64,000 nucleotides of DNA from Isoetes taiwanensis (taxonomy: Eukaryota; Streptophyta; Lycopodiopsida; Isoetales; Isoetaceae), in NCBI GenBank assembly GCA_021234155.1, contig JAJEKV010000045.1, forward strand, positions 8,231,105 to 8,295,104, in the 5' to 3' direction. The position numbers were made by a program, and so were the translations under genes. The notes beneath the pieces were generated by a model. It was not told the origin of the DNA. It saw nothing but the letters and a program-made list of their open reading frames with translations, and ran no database searches. Positions within the stretch are counted from its first letter, which is position 1; each line of letters opens with the position of its first letter. Shown piece after piece: positions 24,700-38,160 of this stretch.

Positions 24700-27440
24700 T
24701 AGCGGATCCTATCAATGCGGTGAATGATGAAAGATTAGGGGAGGACAGGTTAGGTGTGGCAATCTCAAAATTATATGACAATTGGAAGGAAAAAGTTCGA
24801 GGGCAAACAAAGAATGCCTAGCTTGTGTGGGAACAACTAGAGGTTCCAACTATTGTTGCATGGCCAATACCATTATTCAAGCTGGAGACACTACGTTTCC
24901 TATAGATGTAGAACCATTGTCAACAATGTTCACACGGTGTTAGCAAAGGGCCACTTCCAACTTTCAAACATTATCCACAAAGATGCAAATGGGATTATGA
25001 TTGTTCTCGAAGCTATGATGAAGGTTAGAGGAGGTGAATGTTGTTGGGCTTCTTGTGTTAGAATGTTCACAATAGAGGAGTTGGTGGGAGCAAAAGGCTA
25101 CATGTCAGGAACATAAGTGTGATGGCGGGAGGAGAATTTCATGTACACCATATTTGGCTATGCACAATTCGGGGATGAAAGATCAAAAAAGAAAAGATTC
25201 CCATTGAATGGAAAGTGGATATGTTCAAAAGCATGGATGGCTATACGTGGAATTCCAATCTCTTCTTAGCACAAGCGGCAAAAGAGACATGAAAATGGTA
25301 GAGTAAAATTGCATCGCATGGGAACAACTGGTAAGGCCTACCTCAGGAACTATAAAACATGAAAAGAAATATTTGAAGATGTGTGGTTCAATCTTGAAAA
25401 CATACCACATAAATTAAGAAGGATGAGCGGTGGGGAGTTATTGTTGAAAAGGGTGCCATCCCATTGTACCCGGAAAGAGCATATTAAGAGGAAATAAATG
25501 CATTGCCGGGGAACTTAGGTGGCCTCTATATCCCAGCCAGTTTTAGTAGGCTATGGAATAAGCATTTCAAGCATGTGACCATAGCAACTTCAAACAACTT
25601 TACCAGAAGTGCAATTTATGTGCTAAGTTGAAGGAGACACTAGATAAGGCCCCGTGCAACCAAGTCTAAGGGCAAAGATAAGGGAACATATGAAGGACCA
25701 TATGGCCGAATCAACTATCATGTAGATCAACTTATTGGATGTTGAGGACCTTATAAATGGAACCTAATAACTATCTATGTATTATACATGATAAAATGGA
25801 CCAACGAGAGACTTGTCTTCCACAATTCAAGTACATTCCTAAGTCATGTGGAAGATCATACCCTTCTGCAATTTCAATAGCGGGGCAATATTGCATGATC
25901 TTAGACCTATTGTAGCCATTGGATTTAGAGTTGTGGGTGATGGTCAGATTTTCACATTGGGAGTATCATGAGGTGTTTAAGAAACTATGAGAAGGGTTAC
26001 AATGGTCACCTACAGGGATCCTCTGACTAGTCAGGGCACTACATAGTGCATTGTTGGATGGAACCCTAATAGTATTGAAAAGTTTAGCAAAGGCAAGATT
26101 TGGGAGGAATGGACCCTAATGAACATGTTGGGCTTCAACATCTCGTGCTAAACCTCGAGATCTACTTGACTCCTCTTTGCAACTAGATAATTGTGCTTGG
26201 TCAAAATAAGAAACGGTGGATGTTTTCTTTCCTATTCTACTTAACAGTTTGTGGGTATTTTTTGAAAAGAGTCAATTTGGGGTTCCCTATCTTGGGACAT
26301 ACTCATGAGGATGTGGATGCATTGTTTGGAAAAATATAGTCATGTATGTTAAGGGCGATGACGGTTCTGACTTTCCCAGGAGCTGTGGAAATATTTCATG
26401 GATGTACAAATCCATCTCCTATAGGATCTATCATAGAAAGAAGTGCCTGATTGGAAGAGTTTTGTGGATGGTTATGCTCGGCATGGAAGGTCATTCTAGA
26501 CCTCTTTGATTCACTTTTTGGGTGAGAGAAGGGATTCTAATCATGCAATGGAAAATATAAGAGACCTTAGGAGGGAAGTGGAGAGGTGGGGCAGGAATTG
26601 TGCTGGGGATGCAAATGCTTGAAGCCTATGATACCTCCTGGTCAACCAAAAGCTCTAAAACCAACTGAAGAGTCAAGCAATTGGGATTGACTAAGGATGG
26701 CATCAATGGCTTCACATCAAGCATTACAGCAAAACTGAATTCGGATGGAGACTAATGGAGTCATTGATAGACTATTTGGAAGAAGGTGATCAACTTTTGG
26801 ATGAAATTGGACTTACATCCTCCAAGAAGAGCTGAAAGAAGGGTGGTTTCCCTAAAAGTAAGTGGAAAACATTAAAAATTTCGAAGTCTTTGACGAAGAT
26901 GATGGTTTGCCATTAGTAGCATTGTGGAATATGCTCCTCCTCAATCCCTGATGCAAACACTATGTTGGTCCTAAGAAGGGATAGGCCAAAATATTTAGGC
27001 ATGGATTGTTATGAAGACCTTCTACTGACATGGAGTGCCACCAATTTGTAGTAGTAAAACCCAGTAGGATCTAGATGATATCGGTGTGGTTTGGGATACA
27101 CTATCTAGGATATTTGCAAAGAAGAGAATTGATGTTAACTTCAATAAGGTAAGAGTGGAATGGTGGTGTCCGATTACATCGGTTGGTAATATCCTTAGAT
27201 GAAAAGAATATTCGAATTGTTGAGACAAAGAGGTGGAGGAGAAATCAAGTGATCTGATCTTTGGCTAGACATTGAAACAAATGTTAATACTTTCGTGGAC
27301 TCAAAAACTATTCCTAGTATTAAAACAATGAGAGTTACAATACCTGGGGATGTAAGGAATAAGGTTCTCATATCCTTGGGGATGCTAGTGGAAAAATGAA
27401 AAGCAGTTACTATGTATCTTTTCTACAGTTAATAAAAGTT
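24700..27440 (+). pseudogene. Decayed DUF7869-type transposase-like gene
   Basis: Plus-strand fragments in changing frames follow the order of DUF7869 proteins, which have an RNase H-like fold and are carried by DNA transposons. A block around 25,140-25,200 reads like the 'F.vH....G' region. At 26,160-26,330 there is a segment ending LGFPILGHTHEDVDALFGK, the family's G-H-T-H-E-D signature; the usual 'QLDN' block just before it is degraded. The C-terminal part near 27,030-27,110 has CHQFVVVKPSRI and WFGIHYLG. Dozens of stops make it a clear pseudogene. Terminal repeats of the host transposon were not found. Confidence 0.65.
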
Positions 27441-30400
27441 GTGTACTGCTTGAGTTCCATGATATATGATTTTTGTAATTTAGGATTGGGTGTGAATTTA
27501 TATTAAGATTATTGGCGTTATATGTTAGCGTCTATTCTAGTCTAAGGGCAACAAAGAGTTACTAAAAATTATAAAGATTTAACAAAGTTACTAAAAGAAG
27601 TGCAATATAAAATTTATCCCAAAGAATTAAGACATAATCCAATTTAATTGAATGATGGATTCCAGGTATAACTTCATGGCCTTGATACCTTCTTAAGAGT
27701 TACATACCTCACCCGGACCCTTGAGTTCCATGATCAAAGCCCAGAAGCCATGCTGCTCTAAAGTGCATCTTGGTCAGATCCTTAAATCCGTAGGCGTCCC
27801 ATCTTTATTACCTTGAATGCAGTACATTCGGTGCCTTGGGACTCGGGCACGCTTTAAGCTGGAGTGCAGTTAGTTCCTTAGGAAGCACATCTTTGCCACA
27901 GGCCTTGGTGCATTCTCAGCACCTCATTGTCTGAGATCCTTACCGGACTCAACACTCGTCTTCCAGTATAGAGACCTGTTGGCAATTATGCAAATAAGCA
28001 CTGTCCTCATTCCGTGAGATCATTTTCAAAGCTACTTTGAATTCCGCCATGGGCAGCCTCCTTTTCTTCACTCTAGAGGTATGGGTGGTGAAGTGTTAGT
28101 CTGGCCAACACTCACAGTGCAGGGACTATTATTCATGCATCTGACCGGACCAAGTCAAGGCGTAGGTGGTCGTCAAAGCCACCTGAAGAAGACCAAAGCG
28201 GACTACCTTGATCGAGAAGAAATTTCGCCGAAATCAGAAGGAGAGCTCTGAACCAGTAATGGCCAAATCACTGCCTGCGTCACAGCTATGTCCGGCGGCG
28301 GTACAAAGGCATTTACCAAGACTTTCCAGCATTTCACAAATCAGGCCTCCTATCGAGTAAAACTTTGAAATCCCGGTCCGAGTGATGTCTATATTGGGCC
28401 AAAGGCCATTGTACTATATATCACGGTAGAGCTATACGTGGAGGTTTTAAGGTGAGTTTTGAGTCTTGTCTCATTTTCCAGTTTTTCTCTGATTCGAGAG
28501 CTCATGTATCTTCATTTGGCATCAGGAAGCTTGCGTGATCTCATTGTTCTCTTGTTTCAACACTTTTCGCCTTGTTTTCTTTTAGGCATCCCGCAGAAAG
28601 TTCTCTGGTAGGTCAGTATGCTGGGGGTTCGAATGAGACCCAAGCAGGGGACACTAGAGACCAAATTTTTCTCTAATAAAGCTTTGTATTTAAAACTTTA
28701 AAATTAGAGAAGGCAAAGCGAAAGTGATTTCAAAGTCAAAATGTCATGACTTATGTTCCACCATGGAAGAAAATATGTCATTGTATAGTAGAAGAACAAA
28801 CCTTTAACCTATCCCTTTTCACATTAGAATTAATGCCTTGGAGATTCAAGACACACATCTAGATTAATGCATCCCCATAAAAATTAGTCTTTTTAGATGT
28901 CATGAAGCCTTCCCTATGGGTAAACAGGAGGTGAAATATTACAACACATTTTTTCTTCTTTACGTGATAGGAAACAATCTGCAGAGGTTTCACTTGTTCT
29001 TCTTTCCCGTCATATATTGATGTATTCCAAATAGAAACTGCTTCGGATAAGCCGATTATGATCGCTGTCATAGAATCATCTTCATGAATTTTTAGGATGC
29101 TTGAATCACGTTGCTTAAAATGTCTTCTCCCCTCCAGTTTCTTCAATGATTACATTACTATTAATCTTAGCCCCAACGCTCCTCCGTTAATTTCGGAATG
29201 CACTTGTTGTCTTGTTGTACTCACCGCTTCCATTCTCCTTGCTGCATTCACCCCTTCTCCCAAAGAAGTGTCCTCTTTTGGATCCTTTTAGGGACCCATT
29301 CTTTCCTTCCTTAGGTTTGATACATAGGAGCTTTCCTCCAATTATTTTTTAGTTGTCCTTCTAGGCTCAAGAATATGAGTTTTAGAGTAGGCGATCTTGA
29401 TGCTCAGGAAGGTGTCCTCATCAATTCTTGAACCGGCCTCGTTTCCTCCCCAGTTCGTTTACATTTAAGCTAGTATATATAGAAGGAAAATCAGTTTAGA
29501 GATAGAGATATGAATAACTTCACCCAAACACTCATCAATTTGCCTTAAGATGATTGGTCGAACAAAGGAGGCAAATTAGGTGAGAAACCCAAGTGGTGGT
29601 GGCAGTAGTTTGAAATTTCACAGGATATAGAGAGGATTCCATTTCATGAGTGAGGGACAATTGGCAATGAAGAGATTTTTTCACGGTAAGAATATACTTC
29701 ATGATTACATCCCTTGCGAAATGTCGAAGGTTAAGGAATCCATCTTTAAGATAGAAAGAATTGGAATGTTTATATTTTTATTGATCCAATTTTTTAACTT
29801 CATATATATATCTAAGGGCCAGTTCTTAGGAAGAGTGAACTAAGATACCATGAGAAAGATACTTCCTATACTTCTTTATCCTAGATAGCAAAGATCTACA
29901 ACAGTGTGCCCCTATACACCATCCATGTTATTAAGAACACTCCCCATTAGTAGAATTAGAAGAACATTTTGAAAGAGGCATTACATTTTATTTTGTCATA
30001 TTTTGCCATTGACTTGAGTTTGGTATCGAGATCTTTGTTATTTGTTGTCAAGTTAATGTTGGACATCCACGTTGAAACGAGCTTCTCAAGGATTAGAAAT
30101 ATCCATTTGGAATCACATATAGTGCAATCTTTTGTAGAGTCGGCTATGCATAGCGATGTCATTACTTACTTCAATGTTTTTGAGTTCGTGACCCGAGGGA
30201 GAGAGAGAGAGATCATCTTTAATTTTTCCTTAAACTTTATGATTTCATGATCATCTGTGCCTCCCAAACTCGAACAGGGCAAAGGGAGGCTTTAGATTCC
30301 CATCCCAATAGTTCGGATCTTACGCCAAATCCTTAGTTGATTCGCGGCAACTCGGACATACTTTTCTTGAAAACTTGGTTTTGGTTGCTGACAATCCTCA

Positions 30401-30999
30401 TAGAGTGTCGATTTAATTCTGATCATTTGGTAAAGGGAGGGTCAAGAGTTCTTGAAGTTTCTTGATCATGTTCGAGACAAGATCTCAGTCAGCGGATTTT
30501 CCCTCGGTATAATATTGGTTCTCGATATGATTTCCTCTTGGCAAGAGCAACAAAATACAGACCTTCTTTCTTGGTTTCCCATGCATTCAAAAGCTGCGGC
30601 TTCTTGTTGATCCACGATAATATCAAAGAGACCGTGAGCTCTTTCATTTTATCCATGCGAGAGTGCTTCTTTCTCCATTGTGAGAATGATCTTCCGGTCT
30701 TTGTTGTCTTGGTCCCACTTGCAGGTTTGTAGTGCGTCTGCATCCCCTCCCATGTTTTGGCCGAGACTTCGCCTTTGTGATTTTTTTAGGCCTCATTTGG
30801 AGGGACAAGAGCTCAATTAGGGTTGTGGTTATGGAGATGATCGCAATACAACTTGATAACCCGAACTCCAGATTCTAACACCGGCTGATTTTCCAAGAAA
30901 CTATGGTTTTGCTCACCACTTGGACCTAAAAGCTGTGGAATTGAGGGAATCTCGAATGGGGCCCGCGTTTTCCCTCCTCACGAGAAGGGGAGATCTGCA
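27441..30999. other. Intergenic DNA with unrecognised coding-like fragments
   Basis: 27,650-28,640 is GC-richer than its surroundings and ends in GGGGGTTCGAATGAGACCC (28,624), a tRNA B-box-like word without a matching A box. A minus frame at 29,146-28,859 (95 codons, with GLSEAVSIWNTSIYDGKEE) and another at 30,743-30,489 look protein-like but are not recognised. GAGAGAGAGA sits at 30,200. No gene call is supported. Confidence 0.35.
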
Positions 31000-31019
31000 C
31001 AAGATACATTTCAACGCAA

Positions 31020-31190
31020 GATCAGAAATTTGAAAAAATCCTCTTCCTTAATTCACCACTGCGCTTTAGCTGCGCTACCACTCTAATGATGAAATTGGCT
31101 GAGGTAGCCGGGTTTGAGCCGGGGATCAAGCTGCGAGATAGCGAGAGGTGGCCTCTGCCTCATCCATTGAGCACCAGGCTCTATTCAGGA
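31020..31190 (-). mobile_element. tRNA-derived SINE
   Basis: On the minus strand an RNA polymerase III A-box-like word (TGGTGCTCAATGGATGAGG, 31,176-31,158) is followed after about 27 bases by a B-box-like word (GCTTGATCCCCG, 31,131-31,120), the spacing of a tRNA promoter. Plant SINE-like text lies between (AGGCAGAGGCCACC). There is no full cloverleaf, so it is a SINE head rather than a tRNA gene. The 3' end is not clearly defined. Confidence 0.55.
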
Positions 31191-31199
31191 GGCACCAGG

Positions 31200-34100
31200 T
31201 CGGCCTGAATCATCTCCTTCCCAAGCCGTCTAGAACTTGCTTTACATTCATTTTCATAGTTCCCTCATAAATGGTGAGCTTTTTGGGAATGGTACCCACT
31301 GCCTTGGGCTTCCAAACAATCCAAATGGAGTGTCCCGGGCCTGGCTTAGCTAATCTTAATGCACATTACATCGGTCCCGGAAGAGATTGTATATCTTTGG
31401 CCTAACCATTCACGCATTCATTGGAATTTGCCATAGATCCTCACGGCACAAATTCAAGTTATTAATCATGATTTGTTTTCAGCAAATGGTGCACTCACCT
31501 CCATCACATGAAAATGTTGAGGCATGCTTGGCTAAGTCAAGTTCTTTAAAAGCAGCCAAAGGGCGCAAACCTATGTTCAAACTTAGACACATCTGGATAA
31601 CTGCAAAGGAAAAAGAGTAACGAAATCATCACAGCTTTATTTGTTTTCATCTTGAGGCTAATTTAATGTAAAGAGATGCAGAGCCTCGTTACACATGCCA
31701 AAAGCGGGAACTGCGGTGACAATCATAACATAAGATACCATGTTGCATAAATGATAATGTGTTCAATCGATTTTAAGTTGTCTCATTGATATGGGGTGTC
31801 CATCAATATATCTAGTTAAGAAGCATGGAGTGCAACCATCCTGTGACAATAACAAACCGCTGATTTAGGGCGCAGCACTTTGCTGAGAAAAGAATCACCG
31901 AAGCTTGGATGCCTGTTTTTGAGGAATTTATACCAAAGATTGGAGGCCACAGTTCAAAAAGTCCACGGAAGCTTGCGAGGTGCTATTTTTGAGGAAACTT
32001 ACTGAGTGCAAAGCTTTGTCAAATGCTTCTAGTTTACATGCTTGTTTTTCCAATGGCCCGGGGAAGAAGAGGAGGAGCAGAATAGTAACGGCCGGAGGGA
32101 TCATATCTGGAATTAATCAATTTTAGAGCTCTTTTTAATTTTCATTGTATACAGTTTTAAGGATATTGATTTAATGGTGTAGGCACATGACATATCAGTT
32201 TTTAGGTGAGGTGGAGGTACTATGTAGATAGCCTAAATTGCAAGGAAGGCTATAGAGCTTGGTTAAGTTAATTGTGCTTAAAAAAAAAAAACAGTTATCA
32301 AAGAAACAAAGGGGTTTTATTTATTATTAGCCTAAAAGTTCGTCTAAGTTCTATACTTAATGACCTCTTTGGAATTCTCTTGAGTACACCGCAATGGCCC
32401 GAGATGTGTGTTTGTGTGTGTTGGGGAAGGGAGGGGGTTCACAATTGTTGATGCTTGTGCCTCATAAGATCAAGCTATCTCCAGTAGGCATGTATACCCT
32501 CTTATGATATGCAGATCCTCTTGTTCTTTTTAACTAGAAAGAAATCGAGGAAGTTTAATAACTTCATGGATCATGAATATGTTGACCTTAACTTTGAAAA
32601 AATCACATATATCGAGGTCTTATCGAAGTTCTATTTTATCTTTGCATTCATTAAACTTATGATTAAGAAAATGATATGTGAAGAATATGGCTAAATCAAG
32701 GTAGGAGGTAATCGTGGATGGATGCCATTTAGAGTTCTCGACACGCTTTTCTTTTATAACATCGGCCTCGAATGCCTAATTCAATGTCTTTTTAGTGCAT
32801 TGGAAGCTTTGGAATGAGCTTTCTATTGATGTATAGCACATATAAGGTTTCTCTCGAAGTTTTGCTTGGCTAGATTTGAGGTTTTTGAGATTCTGGGCCA
32901 CCATGGCAGATCCTAATTTGCCGGTTTGGAATGCGTTCTTCAAACCAAGGGTGCCTCAAAATGGTAGGTGGTGCTCTTGCTTCTTCTTTATCCATGGACG
33001 GAGCTCTGTTTACTGCTTCTTAATTTACCAAATAGCTCTCGCCTCAACCCTCTTGCTTTTGACCTTGTTCCCGCAATAAAGTATGGACTAACACTTTCCT
33101 CCTCTTTCAAATTCCACCCGCAGTTTACTTCTCCTCAAGTAGAATCCACCTCCTTTTTTCCTCCATCTACTTCTGTTGCACCTTTACCTACTGTTGTGGC
33201 GCTACCCTACACCGCACCTCTTGCAGCTTGGGCTCATGCAAAGGCTGAGTGTTCTCTACAAGGTCTATGTAATTGATCCGCCTTGGCGTGACATGGCATC
33301 TAGTATGCAATCTTCTCATATTTAGAGCATTGGACACCATGTTGCGTAATGGAAAAAATTGAGCTCATATCTAAATGAGTTGCAAGCCCTCAATATTGAT
33401 GATGGAAGTTCAGTTGTCGCCCTACATGATGCATATGACAAGACAAGAGTATTCAAATGCTTTTTATGTGTTCTCGGCTACCCAGGTTGAGATTGATTAT
33501 AATATTCCTTTGCAATGGCGTAGAATCTGTGTCTCATGCAATTGTTTGCCATTTCAGCGGCGGTTTTCTTGATTTTAGAAAAAATTGGCTTTTGGCTAAA
33601 GCATCATCTCGAGAAACTAGGGCTTTACCTCGATTATGCATCTTTGAAGATCTTGGATAAGGAGAATAATTTCTTTCTAGTTATGTTTGACTCTTCACTT
33701 AGCGGTTAGAATTGGAGCGCGGGTGTTGATCCTCTTTGGAAATTATTATCTTCTATACCAAAGTTTATTCACCGGATTTTTGCCTAGTAAAGTCGGGTGC
33801 ATTACGCGATGCCTTGTTGGTTTGCATTGGAGGATTTCCCTCTTGAGTTGCAAATTTTTAGATTTTATGATTGCCATTGCTTTAGTGGGTTGGATGTGCA
33901 TCTATTGTTAATGGTCCTCGAATTTGTGTGTCTCTTCCTGCTGGTATTTCTATTCCTCTACCGGAGTTATGGCTAAAAATTGGCCTCTTTTCTTCAAGCA
34001 CAAATTACGCTGCAGCAATGGATAGAGCTTGCAAGATGTTTCCAATGTTGAGTCTCTTTGCTATTTATAGATTTGGGCAAACTTTATCTCAGCCTCCCAG

Positions 34101-34523
34101 TTGTTTCTATTCCATGTCATATACCATCTACCCTTTAGTTGCATGTCCTGTATCATCATGTCCTCTATCTACTTCGCATCACCTATTGTGTCTTCTTCTC
34201 AAGTTGTTTACGCATCACCACCTCTTCCAGGGCATCTTCCTCTCACATGTCACCGCACCCTCTTAGTGAGGAATAACATTCTTGTCACAAGGCATTGCTC
34301 GAAACAAACTACCACATATGAGGAAAGTTGTAATCGTCGCAAGAATTGTTCCGCTCCTTAAAGGCCCAATTAAAGTCGATCCAAGATCTCCTATTTTGTT
34401 ATCACATTTGACAACCCTCCACTTGATCCATTGGTAATTCTGCAAATGAGGACGATCCAATTGTTATTAGTGATTCTATGGATGTGGAAACATCGGCACC
34501 GTTAGCTTTTATTTATATCAAGA
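31200..34523. other. Intergenic DNA, no supported gene
   Basis: Several short plus-strand frames at 32,870-34,360 are coding-like in composition but carry no motif I recognise. A frame starting near 32,902 with FFKPRVPQNG faintly recalls LINE ORF1 leaders. A poly-A run sits at 32,280. Confidence 0.35.
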
Positions 34524-34623
34524 GGTGCATATTCACACCTGGGTGACTCTTGGCATCGAGAGCTGTTGGATGGGAATATTTTCCTTTATTCTCTATCCGC
34601 ACACAACATAGCGATCCTCGCTT

Positions 34624-35650
34624 GTAGGGTACACTTTGGGTAAAGATGCCGTGGTGTATCAAAAACGCCATTTTGACACATTTGGCACCACCTTTGTGGT
34701 AGAATCCTGTGGTGCATACTAAAGCGGAGATTATGCGGGAGTCACGACTAATGAGTCGCGTTATTTTTGAATTTTATGCCACGCCATTGTCCCTCATTTT
34801 GAATTAAGAAATAATCACCTCTTCTTCCGCTTTTTTTTGCCGCTTTCTTGATTGAACCCTAATGGAGTCAGAATTGAATGCCACCGTTACACGATGAAAT
34901 CTCTCCTCAAATAAGAGATTGTGCCCCATGAAGATCTAAAGAAGCTTTGGGGTGACAGAGGTTCCAAATAAATTCCTGCTACGTATTTTCCTCCCCAAAT
35001 GTTTTGTTCAAACCGAAAAAATTAAGGCATATGTTTTCTTGGTACGCATTGAAGAATCATAATGTACCAATACAAAGAGTTCATGCAAATTTTAAAGAAT
35101 TGGCTGGAAGCCATATACATATAGCGGAATGGCTCTGGAACCCTCGGGCGTGGGTTATTATCCGCATATGGGGAGGAGAATGGCATGGAAGAGCTTCCGA
35201 TTATTATAAAACTCCCCGACGAAAGCAGGGCAGTTCTTCTAGACCCAAGAGAAAGCATAGGCAAATCTAACCCCAGGAGGGAAAATAGTAAAAAGTGATT
35301 GGGGATGATGAAGATGATAGGGAAAAACCAAATCGTGTTCCTCTGGACCACATTCAATCTGAACTCACAATCAAAAAAATGTAGCAGAGAAATGTTCGAG
35401 ACCAAAGCATGGCATTGTGTATGTTCAATATTAGTTGTGTTACAAATGAAAAATCTCAAGCTTGACCTAGATTGTTTCTATCAACGTAAAAACATCAACC
35501 ACTTTAAGAATCGCATGTCTACTACCATTTTGTATCATTAGGTGTATTGTCATGTTGTGTCTCTATGATGCCATCCGTAGGGCATTTCAGTTGCAATGGA
35601 TGCGAATGATGGATGGAGGTATGTGTGGTTCTGTGAGTGGTGAGTTGTTG
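34624..35650. other. Left subterminal region of the transposon
   Basis: Non-coding as far as can be seen. It contains CACCACCTTTGTGGTAGAA (34,686), which resembles CCACCACTTTTGTGGTATG read on the minus strand near 44,090. This suggests the inverted similarity of the two ends continues past the TIR. Confidence 0.4.
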
Positions 35651-35975
35651 GCATCCACCATGTCCCACACCCACACCCCACCATCTTCCCACCACTACAC
35701 TCTACCATCTCCCACCGCCACACTCCACCATGTCCACACCACACCCTCCACCACACTCCACCACCACCGGCCTCCACCACCATCACCACCACTCCACCAC
35801 CACCACACCCACACCACCGTAGGACTCCACCATGTCCCACACCACAATCCACCACCACCACACCCCACCACCCCACACCCCACACCACCCACCACACACC
35901 ACAACCCACCACCACACCCCCACCACCACCACACACACCACCACCACCATTCATTTCACCACCTGCACAATGTCC
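35651..35975. repeat. CCA/CAC-rich low-complexity array (left)
   Basis: About 325 bp built of CCACCA, CACCACACC and TCCACCATGTCCCACACC words, almost without G. It is in opposite orientation to the array at 41,340-41,935 and shares its longer words, so the two look related by descent. Confidence 0.9.
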
Positions 35976-36164
35976 CACCACTCCCTTGCTACCACTCAAA
36001 CAAATTTGTGGTGTGTGTGTGAAAATCTTGATATTTGTGTGGTGTGTGGTATGTATGCAGTGTGTAGAGTACAGCAGTGTTGTGTGGTGTGTGATTGTGG
36101 TTTTCCATCCCGACGCGGGCTTACTATGTTAGGAGGCTGACATATATGTAGATGTTTTGTTTGT

Positions 36165-36640
36165 AGACTATGCTTGCGCACTTGTGAAGGAATGGTTGGC
36201 CGCAACATCAGCCTGGGTTTGATAGATGCAAACGATTGCAAACAAGCGAGGATAGGAATAATGATATCAAAAGAAAAGATTGAGTTGATGGAGCATAAAG
36301 CATCAGAATTATTAGAGCTGATTTACCAATGGATGGCAATCAATCATGACCGGCGAACCGAAAGCCGGGTGTTGGGGTTTATTTAACTAAAGGATGAAGA
36401 GCTAAATGGTATAGTGTTGCCTCGGGCTGAATCAATTAAATAAGGAACTAGCGTAAACTGAAATTGAGCTAAAGGCACGTGAAGACTTCTTGCCGGAGCT
36501 GCAACCTCGAATGCAAAGATTTGAGATTTTTTTCTACGGCGTAGTGGTCATGACACTCCTTTAGATCCCGTGACTTCCAATGCTTCTGGGCAGAAGAAAG
36601 GGTGATGAAGGTTAATCCTATTTGTGGGCGTTATCCGAAA
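36165..36640 (+). other. Coding-like plus-strand segment, unrecognised
   Basis: A frame at 36,174-36,386 (SKEKIELMEHKASELLELI) and a following piece near 36,440-36,540 (TEIELKAREDFLPELQPRMQ) read like a helical or coiled-coil protein. They lie just upstream of the FCP1-like fragment and may be its N-terminal exons or part of a transposon protein. I do not recognise the family. Confidence 0.3.
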
Positions 36641-37299
36641 TGGAGGTAAAATGTTGTGGTTGTGATAGCGAGAATCTGCAGTCCACCGGTATCATCCATG
36701 TCCATCCCACCATTTGAGGTAAATATTATCATCTCTAACCTTGTCTAAAGATCGCTATTGATTTTGAATTTGTTTCTGGACCTCTAGAACAAACTGCAGC
36801 AGTTATTACCCACATTATGACCGATATGGCTTTTGGCTTTTGGTATTCAAGTGGTACCACAAGAACCAATAGACACAAGTAAGTGCCCTTAGCTAATGTT
36901 TATTGATGTTGTCACCGGGTCCATCGACTTAGTGTTTGCGAACTGCAAAATTTGAGACCAAGGATATCCAACAAAGATCCGCACGCCTCGATGGAGTTAT
37001 GACCGTGATGATACCTCCCCGTTGTACCTAGAATTCACCCCATTTGATGCTTCTAAGTCAATCCAGTTAGATGGTGGAGACTCAAAGCGAAATTTGGATA
37101 GTGAACTGATGGTCGATCATTATCAAAATGTAAGTACCGATGCCACATACATGATTTATTTTTTGTATTTTACGTGGTCTTCCTCATTTCAATTATGTTC
37201 TGAGATAAATGCTACCGCAACTAGAAGCCATCCGCGAAGAGATTCCTAGTGCATCTGTTTTAGGGGGGAAAATTAATTTCCTCGAGATTCATTACATCG

Positions 37300-38070
37300 A
37301 GGGTCCTTCACCCGAAAAACGTTTTGGTCTTTGAACATGAGCCAAATCTTGGATGCGATGATGAAGTTGACAAAGAAAACCCCTCTGATCCCCGGACAAG
37401 ATGCGGTCCTCAACAAGTCCAATACAACCTCAACCAAGAAAAACCAAGAGGTTAACTGAAATTCTCCTTGTTCTCGATTTTAATGGGGTTTTAGGCAAGT
37501 TTTATGACTTGAAAGAGAGGATCCCCCTCGCATTGGTCGAAGCTAGAAGTGACCCTCCAAAAATTGAAGCTTCAAAAGGCAAAGCATTTCCGTGCCCGAT
37601 TACGGGAGTTCTTAGAATGGTGTTTTTCAAAATTTGAGATTGCATTGTGGTCCAAGACGACTAAGAGTAATGTTGACTTGTTGATGAGAAAATTGTCACA
37701 GGAATATAAGGGCGGACTTCTTTTATTTGGAATCGGGGATGACCGCACCAACACAAAATTAAAAGTGGTTAATACGCCAAATTTTCCTTAAGGATCTCTC
37801 CCAAAGTGTACGAAATTCGAAATACCAGTGAAAAACACATTGTTGATAGATGACATCGATATAAGGGTTCGCCAACCCAACCAACACAATGATATGTCCA
37901 AATAGTTTTTGTTCGAAAGGTTGGATTCCAATTTCCTTTTGGAGCAACTCAAACCATGGTCGAGGGGACTTAAAGGCTGCGTAAAGTGTGCCACTTATGT
38001 GAAGGAACATCAAATGTGGAACATGTGGGATTCTCAAGAGTCAGCAAGAATCGCATGAAAATGCTCGACA
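37300..38070 (+). pseudogene. FCP1/NLI-interacting-factor-like HAD phosphatase fragment
   Basis: Enzymes of this family remove phosphate from serine, often on the RNA polymerase II C-terminal domain, with an Asp-x-Asp-x-T/V nucleophile motif. Here the motif block reads LLVLDFNGVLG (37,465-37,497), so the second Asp is replaced by Asn. Next, in another frame, come LREFLEWCFSKFEIALWSKT and KSNVDLLMRKL (37,604-37,695). After that come NTLLIDDIDIR (37,838-37,868), matching the family's L-L-I-D-D block, and FLLEQLKPW (37,932-37,960). Block order and spacing match the family, but frames change at least twice and one motif residue is lost. It is probably a captured host gene fragment in the transposon. 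Confidence 0.75.
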
Positions 38071-38160
38071 AGTATTTTCATAAATGAATCTTGTTTGAAA
38101 GTCAATATAGGTAAAAAATTTCTATGATATGTGTTGTACTTTTCAATTTAAGATATTTGA

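Noticed and set aside
28600-28660. SINE suggested by GGGGGTTCGAATGAGACCC
   Set aside because: A B-box-like word only; no A box at the right distance.
31020-31190. tRNA gene
   Set aside because: A- and B-box-like words are present but no acceptor stem or anticodon arm pairs; a SINE head fits better. Same for 47.5 and 61.4 kb.
35550-36022. Long His/Thr/Pro-rich and Gly/Val/Trp-rich open frames
   Set aside because: They are by-products of the CCA/GGT arrays; frames are open on several phases and both strands and carry no domain. The same holds for 41,250-42,055.
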